From Chrysochromulina tobinii (lineage: Eukaryota; Haptophyta; Prymnesiales; Chrysochromulinaceae): a stretch of DNA of 44,280 nucleotides. How positions within the stretch are numbered: the first letter of the stretch is position 1; each line of letters begins with the position of its first letter. The translations under genes and the position numbers were made by a program. Of this stretch, positions 1 through 8,547 are shown piece after piece. Under the pieces are notes generated by a model. It had not been told where the DNA came from, made no database searches, and worked only from the letters and a program-made list of their open reading frames with translations. The stretch spans positions 1 through 44,280 of the forward strand of contig JWZX01003033.1 of the NCBI GenBank assembly GCA_001275005.1. Reading direction: 5' to 3'.

Positions 1-346
1 GGAAGGATTTCTTCGCGTCGTGGGCGATCTCGCGGTTGACGTTCGGGTTGTAGATGCCCGAGTCGAAGGTACCAGGCACGGCCCAGCCCGAAGCCACAGT
101 TTTTCCAGGCTCGAACGACTCGCGAGCTTCGGATTTGATGCCGAATGAAGCGGTGCCCTTCTGTGCGCTGACGTTGTGCGACTCGGTTGTGTACGCGTTC
201 GCTTCGAGACCGTCGCCCTTCTCGGTGACCTTGGGATCGTACGCCCCAGGGCCGGGTGTGACCTTGCCCAGTTTTCGCTCGGTAAGCGCCTTCATACGGT
301 CGAGGTCTTCTGCCATGCGCTGAGATGGGGTCAATCTCTGCGTCAT
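1..346 (-). CDS. Sperm-tail PG-rich repeat (STPGR/SHIPPO) protein, 5' part
   Basis: N-terminal 115 codons of a protein that continues past the left edge. An in-frame ATG at 346 gives MTQRLTPSQRM; a second ATG lies at 316. Around residue 33 is TPGPGAYDP, the signature of sperm-tail PG-rich repeats (outer dense fibre 3/CIMAP-like proteins), followed by FGIKSEAR and, about 60 residues on, a second degenerate element, VPGTFDSGIYNP. Family knowledge: STPGR proteins bind axonemal or other stable microtubules. The inferred role is therefore flagellar, or at least microtubule-linked. The visible part has no intron. The assignment rests on the repeat motif alone; the full repeat number cannot be seen. 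Confidence 0.7.
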   Translation of the reverse strand, partial: MTQRLTPSQRMAEDLDRMKALTERKLGKVTPGPGAYDPKVTEKGDGLEANAYTTESHNVSAQKGTASFGIKSEARESFEPGKTVASGWAVPGTFDSGIYNPNVNREIAHDAKKSF

Positions 347-812
347 TACCCTTGCGAGGCTCGAGGGGGGCGAGGCGGGTGACGACGGCCCATCAAGATG
401 TCCCATGACCGAGTCGGGCGACTCCGGGCTCTTCCGCAGCTGCCGCATGCGCTCATCGCCCCGAGCGAGGCGAGCCCTCGCAGCCTCGGACGCGCTCATT
501 TTCGCTTGCGACGTCGTTTTCTTTTCCCGGGTCGGAGCAGCGACAGCACGAGCAGCCGGAAAATTTGTCGTTTTTCCTTGACAAGTTCCAAATTACAACT
601 TTGCATGCCAAACTTGCCGTTTCAAGGGCCGCGCGCGGATACCATGCAACCACGAATAAAACACGCTCGCGGGATCGTGCATCCCCGCGTTGACACTTGT
701 AAAACGCCCTCAGAGGGGATGCGTCTAATCTCGCAGCCCGCCCGCGAGCCGTGTCGCCGCGTCATCATCCCTTGCATCGGGCCACCTTTCATCAGGCACC
801 GTGCCCATCTCC
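347..812. other. Intergenic between GrpE-like 3' end and STPGR start
   Basis: About 470 bp between two genes on the minus strand. Short open frames here have no recognisable protein signature and look like chance frames in GC-rich DNA. It presumably holds the STPGR promoter and the 3' UTR of the GrpE-like gene. No repeat or structured RNA seen. Confidence 0.5.
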
Positions 813-1640
813 TCAGGCCCCAGCACTTGCCTTGGCGCCCACGCCCACTTGCGAGGCACGTACGAGGCGCTCGCGATGGATGACGTACCCCGGACGAATA
901 ACCTTCTCAACCTTGCCCGTAGGCGCGCCGTCGGCCACAGGCACAGTGAACATGGCCTCCATCGTTTGCGGGTCGAAGGCGTCACCCACGCGTGGTGCGA
1001 GCGGCTCAACGCCATGATCATGCAGCGCAGCCAAAAGCGTCGAGCGCGTGAGCCGTATGCCCTCTGCGTCCGCCGTCGCATGTTCGGCTGCTGCATCCAT
1101 CGCATCGAGCGCAGGAGCAAGGCTCTTGACAAGCGAGGCCGCGCCGAAGCGCTCGGCCTTGGCCACCTCCACCGCGCCACGTCTCCGAAGGTCCACCACC
1201 TCCTGCGACAAACGGGCCAGCGCATATCGGTTGCTGGTGCGCCCGACGATTGCTGCAACCATCATCCCACTGATCGCTGCTGCCGCTACTGCTCCTGCCG
1301 CGCCGTACATCAAGTACTCCTTGCGCTGTCGCTCCTGCGAAGACGCGAATCGATCGCGTGGATTTTCATGATATATCGGGCAGCAGTGAGCTCAGCATGT
1401 GCTTACCATCATCTCCTGGGCGAGCTCAAGGTCTTGAATTGCGTCCTCGAGCTCGGCCTTGAGCTCAGCTCGCTCATTACGGATGCGGCGAAGCTGAGAG
1501 GTCATCACGTCGACTGCGCCCGCGGTGAGAGTCCGCTCCAGGCCGGGTCGGCCGCGGTGAGAGTCCGGTCCAAAATCATGGACCGGCGGCAGACTCGCAG
1601 GAGGCGGCTGATGTGCCTCGTTCGACCCCGATGCGCCCAT
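813..1640 (-). CDS. GrpE-like co-chaperone with internal membrane segment
   Basis: Two exons on the minus strand: 1640-1407 and 1334-813, joined in phase 0 across a 72-bp intron with a GTAAGC donor and TTCGCAG acceptor, giving 251 residues. The C-terminal half is GrpE-like: an L-x-P-ALDAMD helix, then GVEPLAPRVGDAFDPQTMEAM and a tail resembling the GrpE beta domain (VIRPGYVIHRERLVRASQV). Known family role: nucleotide exchange factor for DnaK/mtHsp70. Unusually, residues about 48-85 are a charged coiled coil and 88-109 a hydrophobic Ala/Met-rich segment, so the protein is probably membrane anchored. The chosen start, MGASGS, fits the N-myristoylation pattern (G2, S6), but upstream in-frame ATGs exist, so the N terminus is uncertain. 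It diverges from galE with 154 bp between starts. Confidence 0.72.
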
Positions 1641-1794
1641 CAAAAATGACGAAATGAACACAGGTACCGGGTAAGTTGGTCCATGTCGACGCTCTGCGCG
1701 ATGTGAATCAACTGCGGTCCCCGAATGTCTATTTCGGCACAAAGTACGTGAATCTCCGAGACGAGCTCAACATCTCAGTCCGCAGCCCCCGAAA

Positions 1795-2985
1795 ATGACG
1801 GGTCTAGCCGTGCTCGCCTTCATCGTCGCGAGCGTGACGCCATCGGCCAACTTTGCTGCCTCAAAGATAGTGCGCCGCGACACTCTCCTCCGGCTCTCCG
1901 GTGGCGCCGCTCAGCAGACAGTGTTAGTCACCGGAGGCGTTGGCTACATTGGGAGCCACACTGTGCTCGAGCTGCTGAACGCTGGGTATGACGTGGTCGT
2001 GGCCGACAACCTGTGCAACTCCAACATAGAGTGCTTGCACCGCGTGCAGGTACTCGCCGGCCGTGACGTAGAGTTCTACCAGGTCGATATCCGCGAGAAG
2101 GCTGGGCTTGCAGCTGTCTTCGCAAAGCACAAGATCGATGCCGTCATTCACTTTGCTGGCCTCAAGGCGGTGGGCGAGTCGGTCGCCAAGCCGCTCCTCT
2201 ACTACCAGGTGAACGTCGAGGGCACGCTTAACCTGGTCGAGGTGATGAACGAGGCCGGCTGCCACAACATCGTCTTCTCGTCCTCCGCCACCGTGTACGG
2301 CGACCCCGCGAGCGTGCCTGTGACTGAGGACTTTCCGACGGGGCCGACCAACCCGTACGGGCAGTCGAAGCTGATGAACGAGATCATCCTGGGTGACGTG
2401 GCCGCTTCTGACAAGCGCTGGAATGTGTGCCTGCTGCGCTACTTCAATCCCGTTGGCGCGCACCCGTCGGGCCAGATCGGAGAAGACCCAAAAGGCATCC
2501 CGAACAACCTGATGCCGTTCATCCAGCAGGTCGCTGTGGGAAAGCGCCCGAAGCTTTCCGTATTCGGGAGCGACTACCCCACCGCGGACGGCACGGGCGT
2601 GCGCGACTACATCCACGTCGTCGACCTCGCCAAGGGGCACCTCGCCGCGCTCAAGAAGCTCGAGACAGCGCCCGGAAAGGTGGTGTACAATCTGGGTACA
2701 GGCACCGGATATTCGGTGCTCGACATGGTCAAGGCGTACTCGAAGGCGTGCGGGCGCGATCTGCCCTACGAGCTGACGGCCCGTCGGCCTGGCGACGTGG
2801 CCGTGGTGTACGCCGACCCTTCGTTTGCGACCAAGGAGCTTGGCTGGCGCGCCGAACTCGGGATGGAGCAGATGTGCGCCGATTCTTGGCGATGGATCAG
2901 CAGCAACCCCGATGGCTTCGCGACGACCGTGCCCAACGCAGAAAAGGCGACGGCGGCAGCCAAGCCCGTCCGGGTGGGGGGGTGA
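1795..2985 (+). CDS. galE: UDP-glucose 4-epimerase with N-terminal presequence
   Basis: A single 396-residue open frame. Residues 46-53 (TGGVGYIG) form the NAD-binding Rossmann loop. SSSATVYG (162-169) and Y188-x3-K192 (YGQSK) form the SDR catalytic set. [12 protein letters not shown] and the [15 protein letters not shown] stretch are GalE signatures. The reaction interconverts UDP-glucose and UDP-galactose, supplying galactose for glycans and galactolipids. About 40 residues precede the catalytic domain: a hydrophobic stretch (3-20) and then a basic/Ser-Ala segment. This looks like a signal peptide plus transit-like extension, so targeting to the secretory system or a complex plastid is possible. 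The start at 1795 is the first ATG of the frame. It is divergent to the GrpE-like gene. Confidence 0.95.
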   Translation: MTGLAVLAFIVASVTPSANFAASKIVRRDTLLRLSGGAAQQTVLVTGGVGYIGSHTVLELLNAGYDVVVADNLCNSNIECLHRVQVLAGRDVEFYQVDIREKAGLAAVFAKHKIDAVIHFAGLKAVGESVAKPLLYYQVNVEGTLNLVEVMNEAGCHNIVFSSSATVYGDPASVPVTEDFPTGPTNPYGQSKLMNEIILGDVAASDKRWNVCLLRYFNPVGAHPSGQIGEDPKGIPNNLMPFIQQVAVGKRPKLSVFGSDYPTADGTGVRDYIHVVDLAKGHLAALKKLETAPGKVVYNLGTGTGYSVLDMVKAYSKACGRDLPYELTARRPGDVAVVYADPSFATKELGWRAELGMEQMCADSWRWISSNPDGFATTVPNAEKATAAAKPVRVGG

Positions 2986-3408
2986 GGTCGGAGGGCACCT
3001 CATCCAGATGCAGCGAGAGCGGCTCGGCCAGGCGCGGCGAGGGCGCAGGGCGGTGGTATTCGGGCGAGGGCGCAGCCAGGAGCCCCGCCCAGTGTACGTG
3101 TCAGAAACTCCCGCCCAGCACAGTGAGTGCCGCCTCCGCCTCTGGAACAGCGACCGCCTCGCCGGCCGTACCCGCCTCTGTTCCATCTGAACAAATACGC
3201 GGCTCGGAACGCACAAAATCATTAATCCGTCATACACGCAGCCCCTACCCCGCTACGTAGTACATCTATGCAACACAGATGTACCGTAATGTAGCGGTCC
3301 GATAGTAAACACTCTCACTACCTGACTCGCTTGCGTCATCGATGGCACGTCGCTTTTGATAAAAAATATTATGATAATAATGATCCTGACGACGACTTAC
3401 CTTACTTT

Positions 3409-3448
3409 TACTCCTTACGATAAATCCTTTACTCCTTACGATAAATCC
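3409..3448. repeat. 21-bp tandem duplication
   Basis: TACTCCTTACGATAAATCC occurs at 3409-3427 and again at 3430-3448, with period 21. It lies in the AT-rich block of the galE/kinase convergent region. Confidence 0.9.
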
Positions 3449-4091
3449 TCAACGCTCAAGCGAAGCAATCGAACCAACGCAACCCGCCGAAGATCCTATT
3501 CCCGATCCAGTTTTCGGGCGGCGCGGGTCGTCCGGTCGCTGCACGCTCCGGTGCGCGCACCGGCAGCGGGCACGGCAGCACATGCGCACACTCTGACAAA
3601 CGTAACGCGTGCGCAATAACCTCCTGGACGCACCTTCCGACTCTTGGACCGAGTCTCGCTTCCGAGTCACAGAGATCACGCTGCTTGACCCATTGCCACC
3701 GATAAGGCTGTCGCCCCTCGCGACTAGCGTGCCTCTCCACCGCGCGCTTCTGGCTCACCCCATGCTGTCGTTGCCACTTCCGGACGGTAGCACGAGTGCA
3801 AGCTCGCCCTGCTGAGTCACCGCTTGAACGCACAAGAGTCAGGTCCAGATCGCATGCGCCACATGCCTTCCTACATGCACATGATGTCGAGCACGTAGCC
3901 CCTCACGACAACTCAATATCGTCGCAGTCGAGCGAGCCCCAAAACGACGGCGCGCCATGGCCCTTCTGCCGCGTCAGCCCTGGCAACGTCGCACCCTCCA
4001 CCGGCGCGCCCATGACGCCTCCCAACGAACGGTCTGCACGGGACAGAGCCAATAAGGGGGTAGGTATGGAAGCACATGAGTGAGGGCGGGA

Positions 4092-4138
4092 ATCGCGCGG
4101 AGATCGCGCGGAGATCGCGCGGAGATCGCGTGGAGATC
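4092..4138. repeat. 11-bp tandem repeat, four copies
   Basis: Unit ATCGCGCGGAG at 4092, 4103 and 4114, with a fourth copy at 4125 carrying one C-to-T change. It lies just downstream of the kinase 3' end. Confidence 0.9.
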
Positions 4139-4217
4139 AGGACAGCCAGGCGGGCGCGGTGGCCTCAGCAAGGTGCGCGCGCGCGATCACTCGGGCTGCC
4201 GCAGCAGGCGCGCGGCG

Positions 4218-5324
4218 TCAGCAGCACGCGGCAGCGGCGACGTCAGCGCGCTTCGCAGCGTGCTTACAGACGGGCATGTCATCATCCATCGGGGCCGCGC
4301 CATCCTCCCAAGTAGAGGGGACCGCGCCCATGCCGCGGTAGACGGGGCCGTCCTCGCCGTCGATCATTTGGTGCGGGTTGTAGGAGCCCTGGTCCAACGA
4401 AATCTCGAGAGGCTTGCCAGTCACCCAAGGGTGTTCACGGCACTGGGCCATGGTCATGCGCCGTGACGGGTCGATCCTCAGGAGCCCGTCGAGCAGATCG
4501 ACGACCTCGCGCGAGAGGTGGCGCGCAGTGCGGCTGTAGAAGCCGTAGACGGTGTGCACCGTCGACGCGCCGTGGCTCTGCGCCACGTGCAGCCTCGGGA
4601 ACCTCCAGTCCTGCTCCGTCGCCTCGTCGAGAGGGAAGAAGCCGCTGAGCATCGCGAAGAGGCACACGCCGAGCGACCACATGTCCGCGGCGAAGCCGTC
4701 GTAGCCTTTCGCCGCGAGGACCTCGGGCGCCGCGTACGACTTGCTCCCGCACACGTCGCGCAGCGGCTTGCTCCGGTCGACGAAGCCCGTCGACCGGTTA
4801 ACCGGGTAGACGTGCGAGAGGCCAAAATCAATGAGCTTGAGCTTTCCTTCCGCGTTGAGCAGCACGTTCTCGAGCTTGAGGTCGCGGTGCGCGACGCCGG
4901 CGATGTGGCAGTAGTTGACGCCGTCGAGCATTTGGCAGAAGAAGCCGCGGGCGTACGGCTCAGGCATCGCGTCCGCGCCGCGGTCGATGACCTGGTCGAA
5001 CAGCTCGCCACCACTCGCAAGCTCCATGAAGATGAAGTAGTGATCCTTATGCTTGCCACCGTAGCCGGCGCCGTGGCCGCGCACGGAGATTACGTTGGGG
5101 TTCTGGAGCGTCTCCAGGATGTGGGCCTCCTTCTGGATCGTCTCGATGCGCACCTTGCGCATGTCAAGGATCTTGACGGCTAGCTGCTCGCCCGTGCTCT
5201 TGTCGGCGGCGGAGTAGGTGGCGCCGTAGCCGCCCTCGCCGTACTTCTTGCCGAGGTTGATGGAAAAACGCTCCTGGAGTTCCTTGGGCTTGTCGGGATC
5301 GGTGCCAAAAATGGCGCTCATCAT
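4218..5324 (-). CDS. Ser/Thr protein kinase, CAMK/SnRK-like
   Basis: 368 residues from the MM pair at 5324. The kinase domain covers about 20-330: Gly loop GEGGYGATY (29-37), VAIK-type lysine K51, helix-C Glu in KEAHIL, catalytic loop HRDLKLENVL with H146-R147-D148, DFG at 166-168, and a long activation segment ending CGSKSYAAPEVL. HRDLKxEN, the GSxxYAAPE motif and DMWSLGVCLFAMLSG are CAMK-group features. All catalytic residues are present, so the enzyme should be active. The C terminus is acidic and has no recognisable calmodulin site. The frame is open upstream to 5726, and a pyrimidine tract ending CTGTTTCTCAG lies just before the MM start, so a 5' exon may exist. It diverges from the small membrane protein at 5757. 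Confidence 0.85.
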   Translation of the reverse strand: MMSAIFGTDPDKPKELQERFSINLGKKYGEGGYGATYSAADKSTGEQLAVKILDMRKVRIETIQKEAHILETLQNPNVISVRGHGAGYGGKHKDHYFIFMELASGGELFDQVIDRGADAMPEPYARGFFCQMLDGVNYCHIAGVAHRDLKLENVLLNAEGKLKLIDFGLSHVYPVNRSTGFVDRSKPLRDVCGSKSYAAPEVLAAKGYDGFAADMWSLGVCLFAMLSGFFPLDEATEQDWRFPRLHVAQSHGASTVHTVYGFYSRTARHLSREVVDLLDGLLRIDPSRRMTMAQCREHPWVTGKPLEISLDQGSYNPHQMIDGEDGPVYRGMGAVPSTWEDGAAPMDDDMPVCKHAAKRADVAAAACC

Positions 5325-5756
5325 GCACTGCAGGTCTGAGAAACAGGTGGGAAAGGAAGCGGGCGTCGGTTGGCCGGCTGGCGCTGCGGGGGATGCCGCA
5401 GGGAGCGAGCTGGGCCGAGGGCCGGGCTTGGGCGAGCTTCCAGTGCGGATCGCGCGACGCTGCGCAGGCGGCACGCGAACAGGCGGCATGTCGTTGGCGT
5501 GCGCTTGGATTTGTTGCGCTACATGTACAGGCAATTGCTGCCCAGGAGCGTCCAGAAGAAAAGCAAGCTGCCCTGCCTGGTGTGAACATGCTGGGAAAAT
5601 AGCACAGTGTGAAAGCGATCCACCCGTACGGTGCGCTACAGTGCGCGATGCGTTTTTGAGGCGCGCTTGAGACGGACAAGATTTCACACCCTTGTCCTTC
5701 GCTTTTTGTTCCGTGCGAGCGCCCACTACATGTAAAGGTGCCGCTCATTTGCACAG
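5325..5756. promoter_or_regulatory. Divergent promoter region, kinase / membrane protein
   Basis: 432 bp between predicted starts on opposite strands. It may contain a 5' UTR exon or N-terminal extension of the kinase (minus-strand frame open to 5726). No TATA-like box is evident. Confidence 0.4.
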
Positions 5757-6192
5757 ATGGACGCTGACTACTACATCAAGAATAAGTGTGCCGCCCGCAA
5801 CCGACAACGCACCGCTTGCCAGCGCCATGCCATCGAACTCCGTCCGCTCATGATGCTCCGTGCGCTCTCTTGCTCTCTCTCTCTCGCAGCCCATTCAAAA
5901 AGCCCGAGGAGCCACCTTCAGCAAAGGTGAAGCGGACGCTCACGGTCCTAGGCTTCCTCGCGTTGCTCGCCTTCTGGAGCATCAACGCCTCGCCCGCGGT
6001 CGACGTTCGAGACAACGCGATGGAGGCCCGCGGCCATTTGGTGCCACTCGAGGCGGCACCCGTGCGTCCCGCTGGCGGTGGCATGGCAAATGCGAGCGTA
6101 GTCGTCGCAAAGGCCGACGATAGCAGCAATGCGATTGCGAGCAGCAGCAGTGCGCAAGCAGGAAGCGCCGTAGATGCTAGCGTTCAGGTGTC

Positions 6193-6227
<35 letters not shown>

Positions 6228-6268
6228 ACAGCAGCAGCAGCAGCAATGCTTCTCAGTTGCTGAACTAG
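5757..6268 (+). CDS. Small Ser-rich single-pass membrane protein, two exons
   Basis: Exon 1 is 5757-5785 (29 nt) and exon 2 is 5890-6268. The 104-bp intron has a GTGTGC donor and a long CTCTCT tract before GCAG. The join keeps frame and gives 135 residues starting MDADYYIKNNPFKKPEEPP. A basic flank (AKVKR) precedes a membrane helix at about 25-45 (TLTVLGFLALLAFWSI), so a type II topology with a cytosolic N terminus is likely. The remainder is low-complexity Ser/Ala with an AGC-repeat-encoded poly-Ser run near the C terminus. No family is recognised. The exon join is a prediction; its support is the preserved frame and the strong acceptor. Confidence 0.6.
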
Positions 6269-7080
6269 TCGTCTGAATAGATTTTTGTGAATGCTCGTGC
6301 CGTGCCCAGGTGTGAACATCGAAAGTAAACTCGTGCATGGATCACATCTAATCTCGTTCTCGAAAAGTACAAATACACGGACGGCAGTATAGAGTATACG
6401 CCGGGCGCGGCCGCGTAATAACGCCGCGGGGGCGCGGCCCCCGCGACCCCGCGAGCCCTGCGTGGTCCGGCAATGCCCGAATCATTCCGATGCGCGTCTC
6501 GCCTCACCGTCTCAGGCGCGCCGCGACCCGGCTCGGTCCCGTCACACGTCGTCCCCGCCCCGGCGCCGGCGGTCGACTTCGGTCGACGAGCGACGGACAA
6601 CATCGATCCGGCTGGCGGTCCTTGTCCACCGGGTCTATATTATATATATATTAAGTTGTATAAATACCATCGTATAAGTTCATGATCGTAAGTTTATAAC
6701 TAATATAAGGCAATTTGTATAAGCGTGTAACTACGTTGTGTATTAATCCTCTGTGTCTCGTTACGCCTCGCGAGATAAACAACTACAGGACGGCAATCCA
6801 CCGTCCCCGCACGCCACGCGAAATCCGTCGGACGATTCCGTAAGCGAAAAGCCCTGTGAAAAGCACGGCATCAAGCTCCGGCGCTCATCAGCGCGCTTTC
6901 CAAAGCTTTCCAAAAGCACATAGTAGTGAATGCGAGCCACGTCCGCCCGGCGCTGCCGTGGAGCTGCACCAAGAGCCTCGTGCCTCGTGTGTTGTTGTGT
7001 TGCTGTGGCGCCTACATTGCGTCAGTGCACTGAACAGATGGCGCGCCGGCCGAGAACGTGGCGCGTGATGACCTCTGCAA
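6269..7080. other. Convergent intergenic region, CpG-rich block then AT-rich block
   Basis: About 810 bp. A very CpG-rich stretch (about 6395-6620) contains a perfect GC hairpin (arms 6425-6433 and 6437-6445, 3-nt loop). An abrupt AT-rich run follows (about 6636-6740, including a TA repeat). No coding signature on either strand. Confidence 0.55.
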
Positions 7081-8277
7081 TTACCTCGGCAGACCGGCCC
7101 TCGAGGCGCGTCGCTTGAGTGGATTGGCGGGCGAGGGAGGCGCCGCCGCGTCGCTTGGATGTGGGCCACGGCCCGTGCTGGGCCGAGCCGCCCGTGCTTC
7201 GAAGGCGCCCGCGCCCTGGCTTGCGGCCCGTGTTGGCGCCGACGCTGGTGACACTCGCTCGCGCGCCGGCGCGCCGAAGCCACCTGGCAACCGGCCAGTG
7301 CCGCAGCGCCGTCCCCAGCCGCGCGGGCACTCGGGGTGTGTGATGGTGCGACAGAGCAGGAGGACCCCACCACCCAGGCGCGCGAGCCCGGCTGCATCGA
7401 GCGCTGGCTGCACGCCGAACTCGACGCGCTCCTCCACCTCAGACCAATCCAGAGAGCCGGGGTCGAGGAGCTTCTTAGCGGCGGCAGCCATGAAGGCGAC
7501 GCGGAAGGCCTCCCGGCTCTGCAGGTACATTGTGATGCGCTGTGCCGACGCCAACCCCAACGGAGCCGCCTCGGGGGATGCCGCTGAGAGCGTTGTCCTG
7601 AGCGGGCTGCCGTTGGTGGCGTTCTCAGTCACAGCCTCGGACTCGACGTTGATGAGGCTCAGCGGCGCCATGACGTCATTGCCGTCCTCGTCGCGCCGCT
7701 CCTCGAAGATGAGCTGCTGGCCCGAGCCGAACGGCGCCGAGCAATAAGAGACGCGTCCGCCAGCGACAGTGTGGTGCTCGGCCCGGCTGCCCAGCACTGT
7801 GATCCAAAAGGCGCGAATCGCTGCGGTGGTGCCGCAACGCACCTTACACACGACGCGCGAGATGGACACGAGGCTGCCGTAGCCGCCGGGCGGCGCGCCG
7901 CGCACCTCAGCAGTCGCGGGCGCAGGCCGGATGATGAGCAGGTTGCCATAAGGGCAGTTGATCACTAGGCGGTCATCTGGGGTGTCGTCGTGCCGGGTGA
8001 GCGAATCCTCGTCGAGCAGCGGCGCAACGCGCGCCTGCAGTGCATCGAGCGGCTCGCGCGTCCAAAACTCGATGTGGCCGCACCAGCTGGAGCCCGCGCC
8101 CTCGCGTGAGCCTCCAGCGAGCACTAGCTGGTGGTCGCCCACGTTGATTCTGACGCAGCCATCGTCCGGAACCTCGTCGCCCGTCGCAACCTTAGCGCCG
8201 AGGCCGTCGGCATAGAAGGCCGCGCCTTCAGGTGGCACGTTCTGCAGCGTCACGTGACCGAGGACTGTGCAAACCAT
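7081..8277 (-). CDS. Tandem vicinal-oxygen-chelate (glyoxalase-like) protein
   Basis: 398 residues from the ATG at 8277 (MVCTVLGHVTLQNV); the frame is open further upstream without a better start. Residues 1-115 read as one VOC/glyoxalase-bleomycin-resistance module (GHVTL strand, FYADGLGAKV helix, CGHIEFWT, NCPYGNLLII). About 130-215 read as a second (SRVVCKVRCGTTAAIRAFWITVLGS, then FGSGQQLIFEER). Family members bind a divalent metal through H/E residues contributed by paired modules; the exact ligands are not certain here. The last 70 residues are Arg/Ala/Pro-rich low complexity and may be partly a retained intron. The substrate is unknown. It diverges from the large receptor-like gene. Confidence 0.6.
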   Translation of the reverse strand: MVCTVLGHVTLQNVPPEGAAFYADGLGAKVATGDEVPDDGCVRINVGDHQLVLAGGSREGAGSSWCGHIEFWTREPLDALQARVAPLLDEDSLTRHDDTPDDRLVINCPYGNLLIIRPAPATAEVRGAPPGGYGSLVSISRVVCKVRCGTTAAIRAFWITVLGSRAEHHTVAGGRVSYCSAPFGSGQQLIFEERRDEDGNDVMAPLSLINVESEAVTENATNGSPLRTTLSAASPEAAPLGLASAQRITMYLQSREAFRVAFMAAAAKKLLDPGSLDWSEVEERVEFGVQPALDAAGLARLGGGVLLLCRTITHPECPRGWGRRCGTGRLPGGFGAPARERVSPASAPTRAASQGAGAFEARAARPSTGRGPHPSDAAAPPSPANPLKRRASRAGLPR

Positions 8278-8547
8278 GGTACGGCTTGGTCTTTCTATTT
8301 CTCGCGAACCCAGCGGTTTTGTAGGCGAGAGAGAGGGCGATTTGGATCTGGTCCTCAACACGAGCGCGCGATGGAGCTTGCTCACGAGGGCGCTCGAACT
8401 TCGTCAGTGCAATTGTCTCAAGGGTCTCTCCGTTCCTCCTCCCAACAAGTACGTGTGTGGTTTTTCAGTGCATGCATGCGCGCGCCCGCGTATGAGAATT
8501 GCGTCTCGAGGAACTACTGAAGTCTCACAACTGGTACAGGCTTTTGT
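8278..8547. promoter_or_regulatory. Divergent promoter region, VOC protein / Cys-rich receptor
   Basis: 270 bp between starts. It contains the palindromic TGCATGCATGCGCGCGC stretch near 8470-8485 but no obvious TATA box. Confidence 0.35.

Larger units (their letters stand above)
2986..4217. other. Convergent intergenic region with AT-rich block and repeats
   Basis: About 1.2 kb between the 3' ends of galE and the CAMK-like kinase. It holds an AT-rich block (about 3355-3450), a 21-bp tandem duplication and an 11-bp tandem repeat, annotated separately. Open frames on either strand show only Arg/Pro/Ala-rich composition and no domain motif, so no gene is called. Confidence 0.55.

Noticed and set aside
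1924-3237. 437-codon minus-strand frame opposite galE
   Set aside because: Antisense of a clearly coding GC-rich gene; composition is Arg/His/Val-rich with no motif.
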